Shown here in pieces: positions 45,517 through 57,870 of a stretch of 64,000 bases of DNA. Every line of letters begins with the position of its first letter. The first letter of the stretch is position 1. Source of the stretch: Larix kaempferi (lineage: Eukaryota > Streptophyta > Pinopsida > Pinales > Pinaceae); NCBI GenBank assembly GCA_027924585.1, contig BSBM01000904.1, forward strand, positions 21,909,001-21,973,000, given 5' to 3'. The notes below the pieces were generated by a model, which was given only the letters and a program-made list of their open reading frames with translations, searched no databases and was not told where the DNA came from. Made by a program: the position numbers and the translations under genes.

Positions 45517-47366
45517 ATGTCTCACCACACCAATCTTGAGGATAAGCTTGAAGGAGCTGACAACTTCCGAGCATGGAAGTATAGGATTGGGTTAATCCTA
45601 GAAGAGAATGATTTGGACACCTACATAAAAGAAGAGGTTCCAGTTCCAGAGGGAGATGAGGCTAAGGCCTTACACAAGAAGAACTTGGTCAAGGCCAAGA
45701 GAATCATTGTTGATTCTATAAAAGACCATCTCATACCCCATGTGTCTTCTCTAAAGACACCTAAGGAGATGTTTGACTCCTTGACCAAGTTATTTGAAGG
45801 AAAGAATATAAATCGGAAGATGACTCTGCGGAATCAATTGAAAGGGGTTAAGTTCCAAAATGGAGAGACCATACAATCCTACTTTACTAAGGTCTCTCAA
45901 ATCAAAGAGCAACTTGAAGCAGTGGATGAAGTAGTGGAGAATGGAGAAATTGTCATGACCACATTAAATGGCCTACCCAGGTCATGGGACTCCTTCATCC
46001 AAGGTATCTATGCAAGAAAGAAGTTGATCTCCTTCAATAGACTATGGGAGGAATGTTCACAAGAAGAAGCTAAGCTTGTAGCTCGAGAATAAAAGATGGG
46101 AAGTGAAGACCAAGCTCTCACAGCTCACACCAAGAGAAGTAAGCCCAAGAGGGAGCAATCTCATCACAAGAAATCTTTTCACCACCATCAAAGCGATAAG
46201 AAAGATCTGAGATGCTTCACATGAAATGAGAAGGGACACTTTGCTGCAGATTGTCCCAAGAACAAAAAGGGCTTCAAAAACAACAACAAGAACAAAAAGA
46301 AGAGATATCATGCTCATGCTGCTGAGGATGATGAACCTCCCAGGAAGAAGACTAAGATAGAAAGTAAAGACCCTTCAAGTGATGATGAATATGTTCTAAT
46401 CTCTGCTCTCACAGGTACTATTACACATGGGTGTGATGATTGGCTTATTGATAGTGGGGCTTCCAAACATATGAGGGGATTTAAAGAATCTCTTATGGAC
46501 CTATCTGAATATGAATCACCTCATAAGGTAAAACTTGGGGATGACTATCAATACCCTATAAAAGGAAGTGGTGAAGCCTCCTACAAGTTAGACTCTGGGA
46601 AGTCTTTCAAGATGCAAGATGTTCTATATGTGCCTCGGCTCACGAAGAATCTTCTCTCCATATCATCTTTGGATGCAAAGGGGATGAGAGTTGCATTTAT
46701 GGATGGCCAAGTACTCATGTGGCCAAAAGGTAAGACCATAGGTGATGTAGTAGTGATTGGAGAGCAAGAGGGAGGATTGTACAAATTGAAGGGAAAACCT
46801 GAACATGCCATGGTACATGAATCCATAGAACCAAGTGAACTTTGGCATAGAAGGCTTGCTCATGTGCACTATAGAGCACTACCAATTGCCAGCAAAGTAG
46901 TAGAAGGTCTTCCTGAAATCCAGTCAAACCATGAAGGTGTTTGCAAACGATGTACAATAGGAAAGAACACAAAGAAGGTATTTCCAAGCAGTGAAAGCAA
47001 AGCATAAGGAATCTTGGAAATTAGCCACTCCGATGTATGCAGTCCGATGTCATCTAGTTCTCTGAGTGGGTATGTATATTATGTTTCTTTCATTAATGAT
47101 TTCTCTGGGAAGACTTGGATTTGTTTCTTGAAGAACAAAGATGAAGTATTCAGCAAATTCAAGGAATTCAAAGCCTTGATAGAAAACCACACTGAAAAGA
47201 AGATCAAGACTTTTAGATCCGACAATGGTGGACAATTCACTTCAGAAGACGTCAAGAAGTTATGCAGTGATTTAGGGATTAAGAGGGAGTTGACCACTCC
47301 TTACAATCCACAACAGAATGGAGTTGCAAAAAGGAAGAACCTCTCATCCATTTTCAGCATTGGTTA
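45517..47366 (+). pseudogene. Copia Gag, protease and integrase N-half, three stops
   Basis: One reading frame runs from the Met at 45517. Gag (residues 1-191; FRAWKYRIGLILEENDL, MTLRNQL, TLNGLPRSW) ends at a TAA at 46090. The zinc knuckle CFT*NEKGHFAADC has its second Cys replaced by TGA (46222-46224). Protease has WLIDSGASKHM (about 46440-46473). The pre-integrase region has LWHRRLAHVHYRAL and CKRCTIGK; a TAA interrupts at 47005. The integrase core shows SDVCSPM, TFRSDNGGQFTS and NPQQNGVAKRKN, where the catalytic Glu of the usual AERKN is replaced by Lys. After about 47340 the rest of integrase is missing. Confidence 0.92.
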
Positions 47367-48007
47367 AGGTGCACACTATCAAAGACTCCAGTAGCTCCTG
47401 CAAGGAAGCAAAGATTGAGAGGGAGTCCACCCAACAAACAAACAAAGATAAGTATTTGAATTGTCATTTCTTGTATATTTGATTGATTAAATAATATTGT
47501 TCAATGATGTATATACTTATGTTCCTAAACTCAGGTTATGCATATTAGAATAATTGCATTAATGAACAGTATACTACTAATATGCATGTGATGGGTAAGT
47601 GGCCTATGGCACTGTACAACATTCCATTGCTACTTATCTAGAATGAAACCTCTTTGCTGACATGTTGGGAGTGGTGCAAACTCTTAACAATGTTCTGGTA
47701 GAGATGGAAGGCATCTAGAAAGTTACCGTATGAATACGGGATATGGATGAATGTTGTATTAAAGCATTGGCTAAGATAATTGCATGACTGTATGACATAT
47801 GCCTTTATGTGTAAGACTTTGTTCTGTAAACTATGAGTTTCTAATCATGCAATTAAATTTGACTTGTAGGAAAGATCGTGTACAATCACCTACAAAAGAA
47901 GGACTACAACATTTGTTCCAGCAACGAAGTTCAAAGAAAACTATCTATTGAAGATATTGAAGAATCTGAAGTTCCCAGGATCCGGGATGCAGTAATGGAA
48001 GAATGCT
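47367..48007. other. Unrelated or rearranged sequence replacing integrase C-half
   Basis: Between RKN at 47340 and the RT start, about 600 bp have no pol similarity apart from a short stretch just before 48008. This could be a deletion with filler or an old insertion. Confidence 0.5.
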
Positions 48008-49490
48008 ATGATCGAGAAATACCAGTCGATCATGAAGAATGATGTTTGGGATGTGGTCCCAAGACCAGATGGGAAGTCTGTTGTGACTTCCAAGTGGATC
48101 TACAAGATCAAGCATGCTGCAGATGGCAGCATAGAGAAATACAAGGCAAGGTTTGTGGCTCGTGGCTTCTCTCAGAAAGAGGGGATAGATTATGAAGAAA
48201 CGTTTGCACCTATAGCCAGATACACTTCCATCAGAACAGTACTTGCTCTGGCTGCAGTGATGAAGTGGAAGATACACCAGATGGATGTCAAGACAGCTTT
48301 CTTGAATGGTGTAGTCGAAGAGGAAGTGTATGTGGAGCAACCACTCGGTTTTGAGACACATGACAGGGAGTCATATGTGTGCAGATTGAAGAAAGCCTTG
48401 TATGGCTTAAAGCAAGCACCTAGGACATGGTACGGCAGGATAGACAGCTTCCTGTCCAGTTTGGGCTTTACCAAGAGTAAAGCAGATTCCAACCTTTACT
48501 ACAAGGTTGAGGAGGGCAATCCAGTGATACTTCTATTATATGTGGATGACCTGTTTGTGACAGGTGAGGATAGATTGATTGCCGACACGAAGAGGAAGCT
48601 TGCTACCGAGTTCGAGATGAAGGATTTGGGCATGATGCATTACTTTCTAGGTATGGAGGTATGGCAGAGTGCAGATGGAATCTTCCTTGGACAAGGGAAG
48701 CATGCAGTAGAGATCCTAAAGCGGTACGGGATGATGGACTGCAAGGCCATGGACACACCTATGGCATCGAACCTGAAGCTATTGAGTGATGTTTCATCAA
48801 AGTCGGTTGATGTCACGGTGTATCGTCAGATGATTGGGTCCTTGATGTACCTGACGAACAAGAGACCAGATATTTGCTTTGCGGTGAACACCTTAAGCTA
48901 GTTTCTGACAAATCCTAGACATGTTCACCTGATTACTGTAAAGCATATTCTGAGGTACCTGAAGGGTACAATTGATTATGGGCTCAAGTATGATGCGAAT
49001 CAAAAGGTTAACCTAGAGGGTTATGTTGATTCAGATTGGGCAGGCAGTGCTGCAGATAGAAAGAGCACTTCGGGGTGCTGCTTCAGTATGGGATCAGGTG
49101 TGATCTCTTGGTTTAGCAGGAAGCAGTCTTGCGTAGCGTACAGCCGAAGCAGAGTATGTCGCAACTTGTTCGACTAGTTGTGAGGCAGTATGGCTAAGGA
49201 AGCTACTGTCTGATTTATTTGATCTCCAGTTGGATGCTACTTGTTTCTATTGTGACAACCAGAGTTGTGTGAAGTTGTCAGAGAACCCGGTGTTCATTGA
49301 CAAGTCGAAGCATATCGAGATCAAATATCACTATATCAGGGATATGGTGCAGAGAGTAGCAATGAAGCTTTTGTATGTTGCGACGGATGAGCAGATTGCA
49401 GATGTGTTGACCAAACCACTAGCCAAAGTGAAGATTCGAGTACTTCAGAAAGAGGCTTGGTGTACTTCAGATCGAGGTTCCTTCCAAGGG
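48008..49490 (+). pseudogene. Copia reverse transcriptase-RNase H, broken
   Basis: The RT frame runs 48008-48901 and includes HQMDVKTAFLNG, YGLKQAPRTWY and the catalytic LLLYVDDLF (Y178-D181). A TAG at 48899-48901 replaces a Gln codon, and the frame continues into RNase H: RYLKGTIDYGL, SDWAGSAADRKSTSG. An extra base near 49144 shifts the frame, after which EAEYVATCS, CDNQSCVKLSENP, KHIEIKYHYIRD and DEQIADVLTKPL follow to about 49430. Domain order and spacing are normal for Copia. Only these two lesions break this half, so decay is less than in the integrase region. Confidence 0.93.
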
Positions 49491-49569
49491 GAAGTCATGA
49501 GTCCGGAAGACACAGATACACATGGGCTTTTCTTACATGGTTGTAGATGTGTTCTCCCATGGTTGTGAT

Positions 49570-50080
49570 GTAATTGCTGAGCCATTCTCACATGGTGCAG
49601 ATGTAAGGGCTGGAGCCATTCTCACATGATGGTAGATGTGTTCTCCCATGGTGCAGATGTAAGGGCTGAAGCCATTTTTCACATGGTGGTAGATGTGTTC
49701 TCCCATGTCGGTGGTGTAAGTGTTGTATGATGTGCATTTGGGCTATGCTCCGTGGATGATAAAATGATCTGAAGAGGATGATCATGTGATGATATGTATC
49801 AGGATGATGCTATGATGATGATCAGGACGATCATGTGTGATGAGCATCAGGTCGATGCTCCAGATGTTGTACATCAGGATGATGTATTGTATGATGATGA
49901 TCAGGACGATCATATGTGATGAGCATCAGGTCGATGCTCCAGATGTTGTACATCAGGATGATGTATTGTATGATGATGATCAGTACGATCATGAGCACCA
50001 GGGGGATGCTTCGTGCGAGAATGATCAGGTGGATCATGAGTATCAGGTCGATACTCCGTGGCCGTGGACAGATTATGCAG
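49570..50080 (+). repeat. Minisatellites in Copia 3' segment, set 1
   Basis: At 49570-49730 a unit with TTCTC-CATGGTGCAGATGTAAGGGCT is repeated imperfectly. At about 49815-49975 a 79-bp unit (ATGATGATGATCAGGACGAT...) is present twice, nearly identical, with a shorter third copy. The region is rich in GATGATCAGG. It lies downstream of the RNase H stop and encodes nothing recognisable. Confidence 0.85.
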
Positions 50081-50490
50081 GTAGCATAGAAAAGATCCTG
50101 GGAGATCCGATAGTTTGAGCTCGGATACTCTTTCGAGGTTTTGCTACAGGTAGCATAGAAAAGATCCTGGGAGATCCGATAGTTTGAGCTCGGATGCTCT
50201 TTCAAGGTTTTGCTACAGGAGGCATGTAATCAGTCCTGGAGATCCGATAGGTTGAGCTGTGTGCTCATAAAAGTCCTGGGATGCTCTTTAGAGATCTTGC
50301 AGGTTGCAAGACACTCTTTTAAGGTTTTGCCTGACCACATAGTAAAGATCCTGGGAGATCCAATAGTTTGAGCTCGGATGCTCTTTCGAGGTTTTGTGCT
50401 GGTCACATGTAAAAGATCCTAGGAGATCCGATGGGTTGAGCTGTGTGCTCATAAAAGTCCTGGGATGCTCTTTCAAGGTTTTGTTGACGC
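50080..50490 (+). repeat. Minisatellite of about 69 bp, set 2
   Basis: The unit contains AAAGATCCTGGGAGATCCG, TTTGAGCT and GCTCTTTC-AGGTTTTG. Copies of GATCCT start near 50094, 50163, 50233, 50347 and 50415, with a truncated copy around 50268. It lies between the 79-bp repeats and the purine tract. Confidence 0.88.
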
Positions 50491-50714
50491 ACATTCCACA
50501 GGATGGCTAGAGATGTTGAAGACCTACAGGAGGCCAGGCCTACAACCAGCATGAAAAAGGGCTAGCTTTGTAGAACTTCCTATGACGAGAAGAATTGAGA
50601 GATAGCCCAGTGACCGAGATGACTAGAATAGCAGCAGTGACGATGATCCAACTCCAGAATTGAAGACTTGTGGCGATATGTATTGATGACCTGTGTCTAG
50701 AGAATACCTTCCTA

Positions 50715-50726
50715 GTTAAGAGGGAG
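50715..50726 (+). promoter_or_regulatory. Polypurine tract of Copia
   Basis: The purine run AAGAGGGAG directly precedes the 3' LTR start TGTTGATG at 50727. Confidence 0.8.
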
Positions 50727-51285
50727 TGTTGATGTATTTGTAACTTCGGAAGATATTCCTCTATGTATTACACTTGTACTTTATTATATTCATGATGGAG
50801 ATGTATTATTCCTCCAATCAGAAGTGTCGTCATTTGTATTTGTAAGTGTCGCAACTTATATTTGATGGGTTATTAGACCACCAGTGTGGGGTCGACCCTG
50901 CTTGTATCATGTGAGTGGGTTATTAGGCTTCCTTAGGAAGTCGTCCCAGCTAGAATTAAAGGCAGGTTAAGTTGTGTATAAATAGAGAGTGAGTGTGTCT
51001 CATTCTATTCATTCACTCACTCATCCAACTCGCATTAGTTGAGAGAGGAGTGCGCATAAGTGGAGGAGGAGTAGCTGCTGGAGTCATCTATCTTTTGGGG
51101 ATTGATCTTTGTGATCTTTGTATTGGGGCTTATTCTATCTCTGAGGAAGTTGCGGGGTTTTTCACCTTCTTGGTTTTCCCCGAGAAAACTCTGTGTCTCT
51201 TGTGCTTATGATTGTTATGTTGTGCATGTTATTCTCTTAGTAGGATCCTAGATAATGTTTGAATGCAATTATCGAAAAAATAACA
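50727..51285 (+). repeat. Copia 3' LTR (559 bp)
   Basis: It matches the combined parts of the 5' LTR and keeps the uninterrupted TCATG site. It ends ATAACA before the AAAAC duplication. A TATA box is at 50977-50984. Confidence 0.93.
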
Positions 51286-54060
51286 AAAACAGCCCATAAA
51301 CACCCCCTAGACACTTATTTGCACATTGTATGGGCCCCACGAGTGGCCCCTCTCTCCCCTTGGGCGCATGAGGGCAATTCGCCCCCCCTCTCTAGAGCAC
51401 TCCACCATTCGATTTGGCATTGAGAGATGATCTCAGCCATTGATTTTGGAGGGAGTTAGGTTTTGATTGTGAGCTATCTCTATAAGAGAAGAGGCTCACC
51501 CATTTGTAGCTTCTCTTGGCATTTGAATACTTGAGACTGAGATTATTGAGAGACATTTCTATTGAGTTACTTGTGATATGGTGTGGGATGTTTATTGTGT
51601 TGATTGGTAGCATATTTCTAATGCATTGTTGAGTTGTTTTGCGGTGTCTCTATCTCTCCTGGGCCATTACGAATTTGCACGTGAAGTTGACCACTTGAGG
51701 GGGATGCAGCACTTGAGCTAGCAGCTTTGTTATCACATATATAGTAGCCGGGCTACCATACATTATTTTTCAGATTCCAGAGCACATTTCAGCCAGTTCC
51801 TTTACTTTGAGATGATGAGATGAGCAGCTATCTATGGATCACTATCAGATTTTGGACAGCATATGTAGTCCCCATGCCATGACTGAGTTTCAGGACACTC
51901 AGAGAGATGACTGATATAGCCATTATACCATTTATGCAGAGTAGTTAGTAGTGCCCATAGTTACAGTAGCAGTTCCAGAGGACAGATGATGGTTCAGAGG
52001 ATGAGCATTCAGGTATATGACTCAGCAGGTATATCATGGTGTTATGGTTATATTGCTTTTATATTCATTCTTATGGCATGTCTTAGCACTTAGTGTCATG
52101 ATCTGGCGATCATATAGATATGTGGACCTGGTTGATCTTATTATATATATATTCTACTGTCCTTACTCAGACTTAGAAGTTCACTACTCATACTCATTGG
52201 TTTTACCCTCCCTAGGGAGAATAGAGGTGATAATTCCACCATTACCTTGGCTTGCTAGTGTTGGCTCCATTACTCATTGTCTTCATCCATCCATTACTTA
52301 CCTTTTAGTTTATCACCCTGACTTACTACTTGACTAGTGGCATGGAGGATCTTTTCCCCACTATAGCCTCTGTATTGGATGAGCTTCCCTGTTTATTGTG
52401 TCTCAGCTCTGAGTTGGTGACAAAACTTACCTCTGGTGAGTTGGATTGTAGGCCTAAATCATTCTGGTCGGTTGTCCCGATGTTGCTGGCTAAAACTGAA
52501 AGCTCATGTACTACTTATGGAAACTTCTAAATTCGCCCATGGAAACTAAAAAGGGCAAGAGCGATGAACTGCTAAAAAATACTCCTCGAAGAGTATAAAA
52601 GAAAGGTCCAAAAAGCAATGATTCTTAAAAGCTATATCTAAACAATTGCTGACCTTATGTATGTATAAAAAAACATGCCCTAGATGCAAGCTGCAACTAG
52701 TTGTGCTTATCAGCACACCTGAGATCCGAAGGGTTATGTAGGCCAAAAAGGCCATGAAATGAAATTGAATGATCCTAATGAACCTGGATCAACTTGATGT
52801 AGACATGATGCCTAAGTTGAATAAGCACTCTCTAAACAACTTATCCATTTGTGAGACACCGCCATTCCCTGTGTCGTTCCTCATTCAGTATATACTATGG
52901 TGAGTATTCCCTTTCCCATATCCAAAGTGTCACAATGTTAAGTCAGTCAGTCACCCTTTAGCCTAGCCATTTTATTTTAGCCTTCACCCTTCACTAGCAA
53001 ATTGATCACAACTATGAAGTGAGTATGGTCCTGAAAGTCTAGTCTGAGTCATATAAATAATTAATGACAATATAGATTTGGATTTAGATCGCCAGTAATG
53101 ATTACTTTGTGTTATAATTGCTATTTGAATGAGTTGTAGAGCATGCATTAACCTTTGACACTTTGCAGCAGCTTCAGATGGTAGTCTGAGTTATATTGGG
53201 TCAATATTGACTTGGTCAAACCTAGTTTGACCAAGGTCAATCACAGGGCATGAGATTATTGGACCTTATGATGACACAGGTAGATGATATATGGTCTATG
53301 TACATGTACATGATGGTTCTATGCATCAGATACAGGTTTATGATGATGATCTATGGTTTTCAGCATTATTTGATCATTTACAGATTATTATTATTTCACC
53401 TATTCCGGTATATTGGGTATATTATATGATCATGCAGAGAGCTATATGGTGTATGAGTACACATCTTGGATATTTTTGGACCTTCTGAGTCCAATGAGAC
53501 AGTCTATTTTCAGCTCTGGGCAGTTACAGTGATGATTTAGCCTCAGTAGGCTGTCCTAGTGCAGTTTTGGTCTGTCGGAGACCCTGTCAGAGCAGAGATG
53601 ATTTTTATTTGGTTCACCTAGGGTGCTGATGATGGAAGGGGTGGTACAGCCACTTGTTTTTACCATATTACCCCCCTTCCGGACACACTGGTGCTCTCAC
53701 CTTGACAGCGCAGGCACTCCAAGAGGCAGTTTGGGGCAGGTACACGCTTCCCGAGGCAGTTTTGGATTGGTAGAAATGGCTACAGAAGAATTCGATTTGG
53801 GCTACTGAGGCAAAGTTTTGGCATGGGATGATCAATGATGATGAGTGGGATGTCTTCCACACCTTCTCCAGCAGTTTCAGCTTCATCGGGGCCCACATCC
53901 ATCACTTATGGCACTTTCTGATGATTTTTGAGGTCTTTGGAGACCTACGATTTGTCCATAGAGGCACGATTTGGTATATTGATGACTATTCTATTATTAT
54001 TGTGCTATGGGGATTGACCAAGGGTGGCTAAAATTACCCCTTGGACCCACCATAAGCTTA
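51286..54060. other. Old LTR-like sequence, no intact gene
   Basis: This resumes the host of the Copia insertion. A TATA-like CTCTATAAGAGAAGAGGCTC at about 51478-51497 resembles an LTR promoter. No gag or pol motif was recognised in the short frames. Confidence 0.4.
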
Positions 54061-55020
54061 TTTTTATATTTTGTCATCATGATTTGGTGGGATCCCCTCT
54101 CCTAGGTCGATTTTATCCACTTATTGTTATATTTTATGGTTGATCCATGTATTTTATTGTTGATCTCATCTCAACCATTGATTAGATCTTTTGATCTTTT
54201 AATCTTAGCCACTCATGTAAAAAGTGGTTAGGATTATGCTCTCTCCCCGTCCTATTTAAGGAGGGAGCCTCTCATTGTAAAATCATCTAGAGATTTTTGG
54301 CTCTTGGCTCTTGGAATAAAATTTATATTTTTTGGAGTACATGCTTGGGTTGGAGTGGATGTTGGTTGTTTTGATTGTAAATGCTTTTGTCCATTGCACT
54401 GGAGGATCTATTGTAGCTATCTTGCATATTTGCCATATCTTTTTACAGGTGGAGAAGACTTCTTCAACAAGTGCGAATTGGTGGGGAGGCTTGCCCTTCA
54501 AGCTTGGAGGAGGACGTTTTGGGTTAAACAGGGAGTGGTTTTGTCTTTGCACCAACTATTCTTTGCTTATCTCTTTCTTGCTTGTATCTACCTTCAACAT
54601 GTTAAACTGATTGATACTTTGCTCCTTGGTTTTGATAGGTTAGAGGGACACATAATTGGCTTCAAAAAATTGATTTGGCAAGAGGGCTTCAAAACTTCTC
54701 CATTTGATCTTTGGAAAAAGTAATCCTCATCTCAACTAGCATTCATCTCTTCATCCAGGTATGCTCCAAAGATATGATCTTCTTCTTTGAATCATCCATA
54801 ATTTCTAGATCATAAAAACCCTAATCAATCAAAACCCTCATTTTGGTTTTTCTTAGATCTACTTAGATCTAGCCTTGCTTTTGAAGAGATATTAAAAACC
54901 CACCTCTATAGCATCCACCCCTAGTTGCATCTATAGTTTGGTGGTGATTGGGTTATAATTGACACACTTTTCAAGGCAATAAAGCCCTCTTGAACCAAAT
55001 CACACTTCCTTGGAGAGGTT
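54061..55020 (+). repeat. LTR-like promoter region
   Basis: CCTATTTAAGGAGGGAGCCTC at about 54251-54271, followed by CATTGTAAAATC, has the look of an LTR promoter and leader. A 139-codon frame (54304-54723) follows but lacks any family resemblance and is interpreted as chance. LTR borders were not found. Confidence 0.35.
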
Positions 55021-55021
55021 T

Positions 55022-55830
55022 GTTTGGTTAGATCTAGCACATGGGTAGGTGAGATCCCACTTGATTTGCAATCTACACACTTGATAACCTACCCCTAGAC
55101 TTTTACTTGGGTGATTTCTACCTTGTGGGCATCATTCCAATTTTAAGGGATTAAAACTCCCTTTTGAACTACTTGTCATCTTAAAACTCAGATCCAGTAA
55201 GATCTAACCCTTGGATTGACTTAATTTTCTAGATCCACATAGATCAGTGCCTAAGCTGCTTGGATCTACAATTGGGTAGCCATTGGACTTGATTTGACAC
55301 ACCTTATCCACCTTTTAGCCCTCCTTGAGCAAGGTCGCACTCCCTTGGGTGACTGAGTTTGCCCACTTCTAGGACCTGGGTAGTTGAGATTTCAGTGGAT
55401 TTGGAACGGGCATACCTTGAAACCTATATCTAGAGTATCATTTTGTGACGATCTGCCTTGGGGGTAGCATTCTTTGTTTTAAGGGATTGTGGTCCACTTG
55501 GGTCATTTCATGAAACCCTAGATCTAGCAAGATCCAACCACTTTACCTCAATTAGCCCACTTGTCTTGACCTCTAGGTGTCCCGATCTACACTTTGACAT
55601 ATCTTTTGATTCCATTAACCCATCCAACAAGGCACTAGTCCTCCTTAAGCAAGTCGCACTCCTTGGGAATTGTGTCAAACCTTAGATCCAGTACATGGGT
55701 ATTCCTAATTTCAACTTAGATCCATAGATCTATTCATTACATATCCTCTAGTACCAATTGCATCCCTTAATCTCACCTTGTGGGTCCCATTTGAACTATT
55801 CACATATCCCAAGAAAGTAGGACCCACTTG
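55022..55830. repeat. Imperfect tandem repeat, period about 310-340 bp
   Basis: Three diverged units each hold a TTAGATC-AGCACATGGGTA-like block followed by CTTGTGGG-ATCATT-like text and a CAAG-TCGCACT-CCTTGG block. They start near 55022, 55363 and 55677. Non-coding. Confidence 0.55.
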
Positions 55831-57164
55831 TGTAACACATGGTACCATATCTTATCATTATAACTAATCATGTGGCTTAAATCATACCTTGGTTGAAACA
55901 CTAATCATTTCTCAAACCACCTTCAACCATACTTTAATTTCTAGGTCAACTTTATCTTGCATTGGTTTCCGTAACTTACCATTTACTCATCCCTAGGAAC
56001 CTTTGTTTGGGTCCAATCATCTTTGATTGGTTATAGGGTCTCCCCCTTGGTCTTGATTCACTTTGACCTAAAGTGAAGAGTGCCTCGGTTGACATGACTC
56101 CCACCTTGCATTGGGAACCGTAACATCTCTTGGGCCACCTCTTTAGTTGTCCATCTCCTCTACCGTCCCGGATGGGATACCACTAGGGACAACTACAAGT
56201 TGTGTGATAACAAGCTCCATGCTAGTGTTTTCTCTTCGGGATTTCAACAAGGGAAGTAAATTTGCATTTGTCATTTGTTTTCCTTCATTATTTGTCATTC
56301 ATTTGCTAGTTGCATCTTGTTATTTGCTATAGATACTGATTTATCTCTCTTAGGCAGGTACCAAGGCACATTAGGTCACTGGCTGCACCAAAATGCTTGG
56401 GGAAAATGCACTTCTGCTCAACACTTGATCTTCGGGGTTTGTCTTCACACAAAAACTTCTCCATATCCATCATCCCAGGTATGCCATTCTTGCTTGTTTC
56501 TCATATTTCATTTTCACTGTGAATGTTAAGCTGCAAAACACCAAAATAAACCTTAAATTTAAGAACATGAAAATTTCACCGTTAAAAATTCATTTTCTTT
56601 ACAAACCCGCTTCTAATATAATTTTCAGAGTCTAATTCCAAAATTTCACATCATTCCGACTCCATTTGCCCAATAAACCAGCACTAGTCCATTCATCAAT
56701 TTCGCCCTCATTGGGCATTTTCGCTCTTCTGCTTGGTTGGGTCACTTTGGGCTTGTGGGTATTTCTATGTTGGTTTGCATTGACTCAATAACATCTAATA
56801 TAAACAGAAAATCGCTAGAAGTCGTGTTTAAATCAGTGATTTTATTTATGCTATGCATGCTTGGTCAATTTGAGTCATTTTCCCCCATAGGCAGAAATTT
56901 ACTCTTCACTTCTAGCATAATTTTTACTTCTGATCTAATTTCCAGCCATTTATTATTTGAATTTTACTGTTTATATCATCAAAATCAGATCTGAAATTGC
57001 TCTAAATCATTTGCTTGTGTCCATCACCCAATTTCAGTCTGTTGGTTGGATTAGAGTCATAGACCCCTAGGCACTTCTCCTCTGCTTTCTATTGTTTATT
57101 TGGTTTTGGGAGTGTCTGTCTTTGTCTCTCAACCTTAGCTGGTTGAGAAGGGTCTCCCCCTGGA
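55831..57164. other. Unassigned sequence beside the Copia remnant
   Basis: It contains a diverged copy (56151-56215) of the segment at 57265-57335; both hold CTCCTCTACCGTCCCGGATG. The Copia frame on the minus strand is lost here. No reverse transcriptase motif was seen. Confidence 0.45.
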
Positions 57165-57870
57165 TTAGGCTACGTGCCCTATCCGAAGTGACAAGCACCC
57201 TGTCCGGAGTGACAACTGCTCTCTTGAGCAGTGGGCTTGGTGTTTGCAGGTGTCACCTACCTGGCTGCCCTCCTCTACCGTCCCGGATGGGATACATCTT
57301 GAGGCAGCTAGTGTTTGTGTGATATAGGTCACATCCCTACTGACTTCAATCTGTCTGGAACTTGGGATGTAGATTCTATAAGCCTTTGAAGACTCACTGT
57401 ATCCCACAAAGGTTCCCTTCTTGCCTGAAGGTTCTAGCTTGGATCTTTTCTCTTTGGGAACATGTATGTAGACTGGACAGCCAAAGATCCAGAGATGACC
57501 CACTTTTGGTTTCACACCTATGAACGCTTCTTCCGGAGTCACATTCTTCAATATCTTATGTGGACATCTATTCTATACATATACAACGGTTCTAGATGCT
57601 TCTGCCCACAAGAACATTTGAAGACTTTGGTCATGTATCATAGCTTTGGCAGCCTCAACAATTGTTCTATTCTTTCTTTCTGCAACCCCATTTTGTTGAG
57701 GGTTGTAGGGAACTGTGAGCTCCCTCTTAATTCTTGCTTCCTTGCAGAATTCATTGAATTATGTAGAGGTATATTCTCCACCATTATCGGATCTCAAAAT
57801 CTTGATCCTCTTTCCTGACAGATTCTCAACTTGTGCTTTAAACTCTTTGAACTTGCTAAGCACTTCCTCG
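57165..57870 (-). pseudogene. Copia integrase C-half (left part of a split element)
   Basis: The minus-strand frame starts EEVLSKFKEFK at 57870 and includes ILRSDNGGEYTST, NPQQNGVAERKNRT (catalytic Glu present), FLWAEASRTVVYV, KNVTPEEAFIGVKPKVGHLWIFGC and FVGYSESSKAYRIY. Two in-frame stops occur (after YTST and after VVYV). It joins the upstream half at 62383 if the insertion and one TSD copy are removed: ...KSKESE then EEVLSKF. The linker and RT expected next are absent. Confidence 0.92.

Larger units (their letters stand above)
42774..51285 (+). mobile_element. Full-length Copia element, decayed, with nested solo LTR
   Basis: The order is 5' LTR (42774-44776, interrupted), primer site, gag, protease, integrase (truncated), reverse transcriptase, RNase H, repeat-rich 3' segment, purine tract and 3' LTR (50727-51285). 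AAAAC is duplicated at 42769-42773 and 51286-51290. LTR ends are TGTTGATG...AACA. Several stops, a frameshift and an integrase deletion show that it is dead. Confidence 0.95.

Noticed and set aside
49813-50490. Repeat arrays considered as CRISPR
   Set aside because: Units are contiguous minisatellites without unique spacers, inside a plant Copia element.
54304-54723. 139-codon plus-strand frame
   Set aside because: It lies just after an LTR-like promoter, overlaps another frame and matches no known domain.
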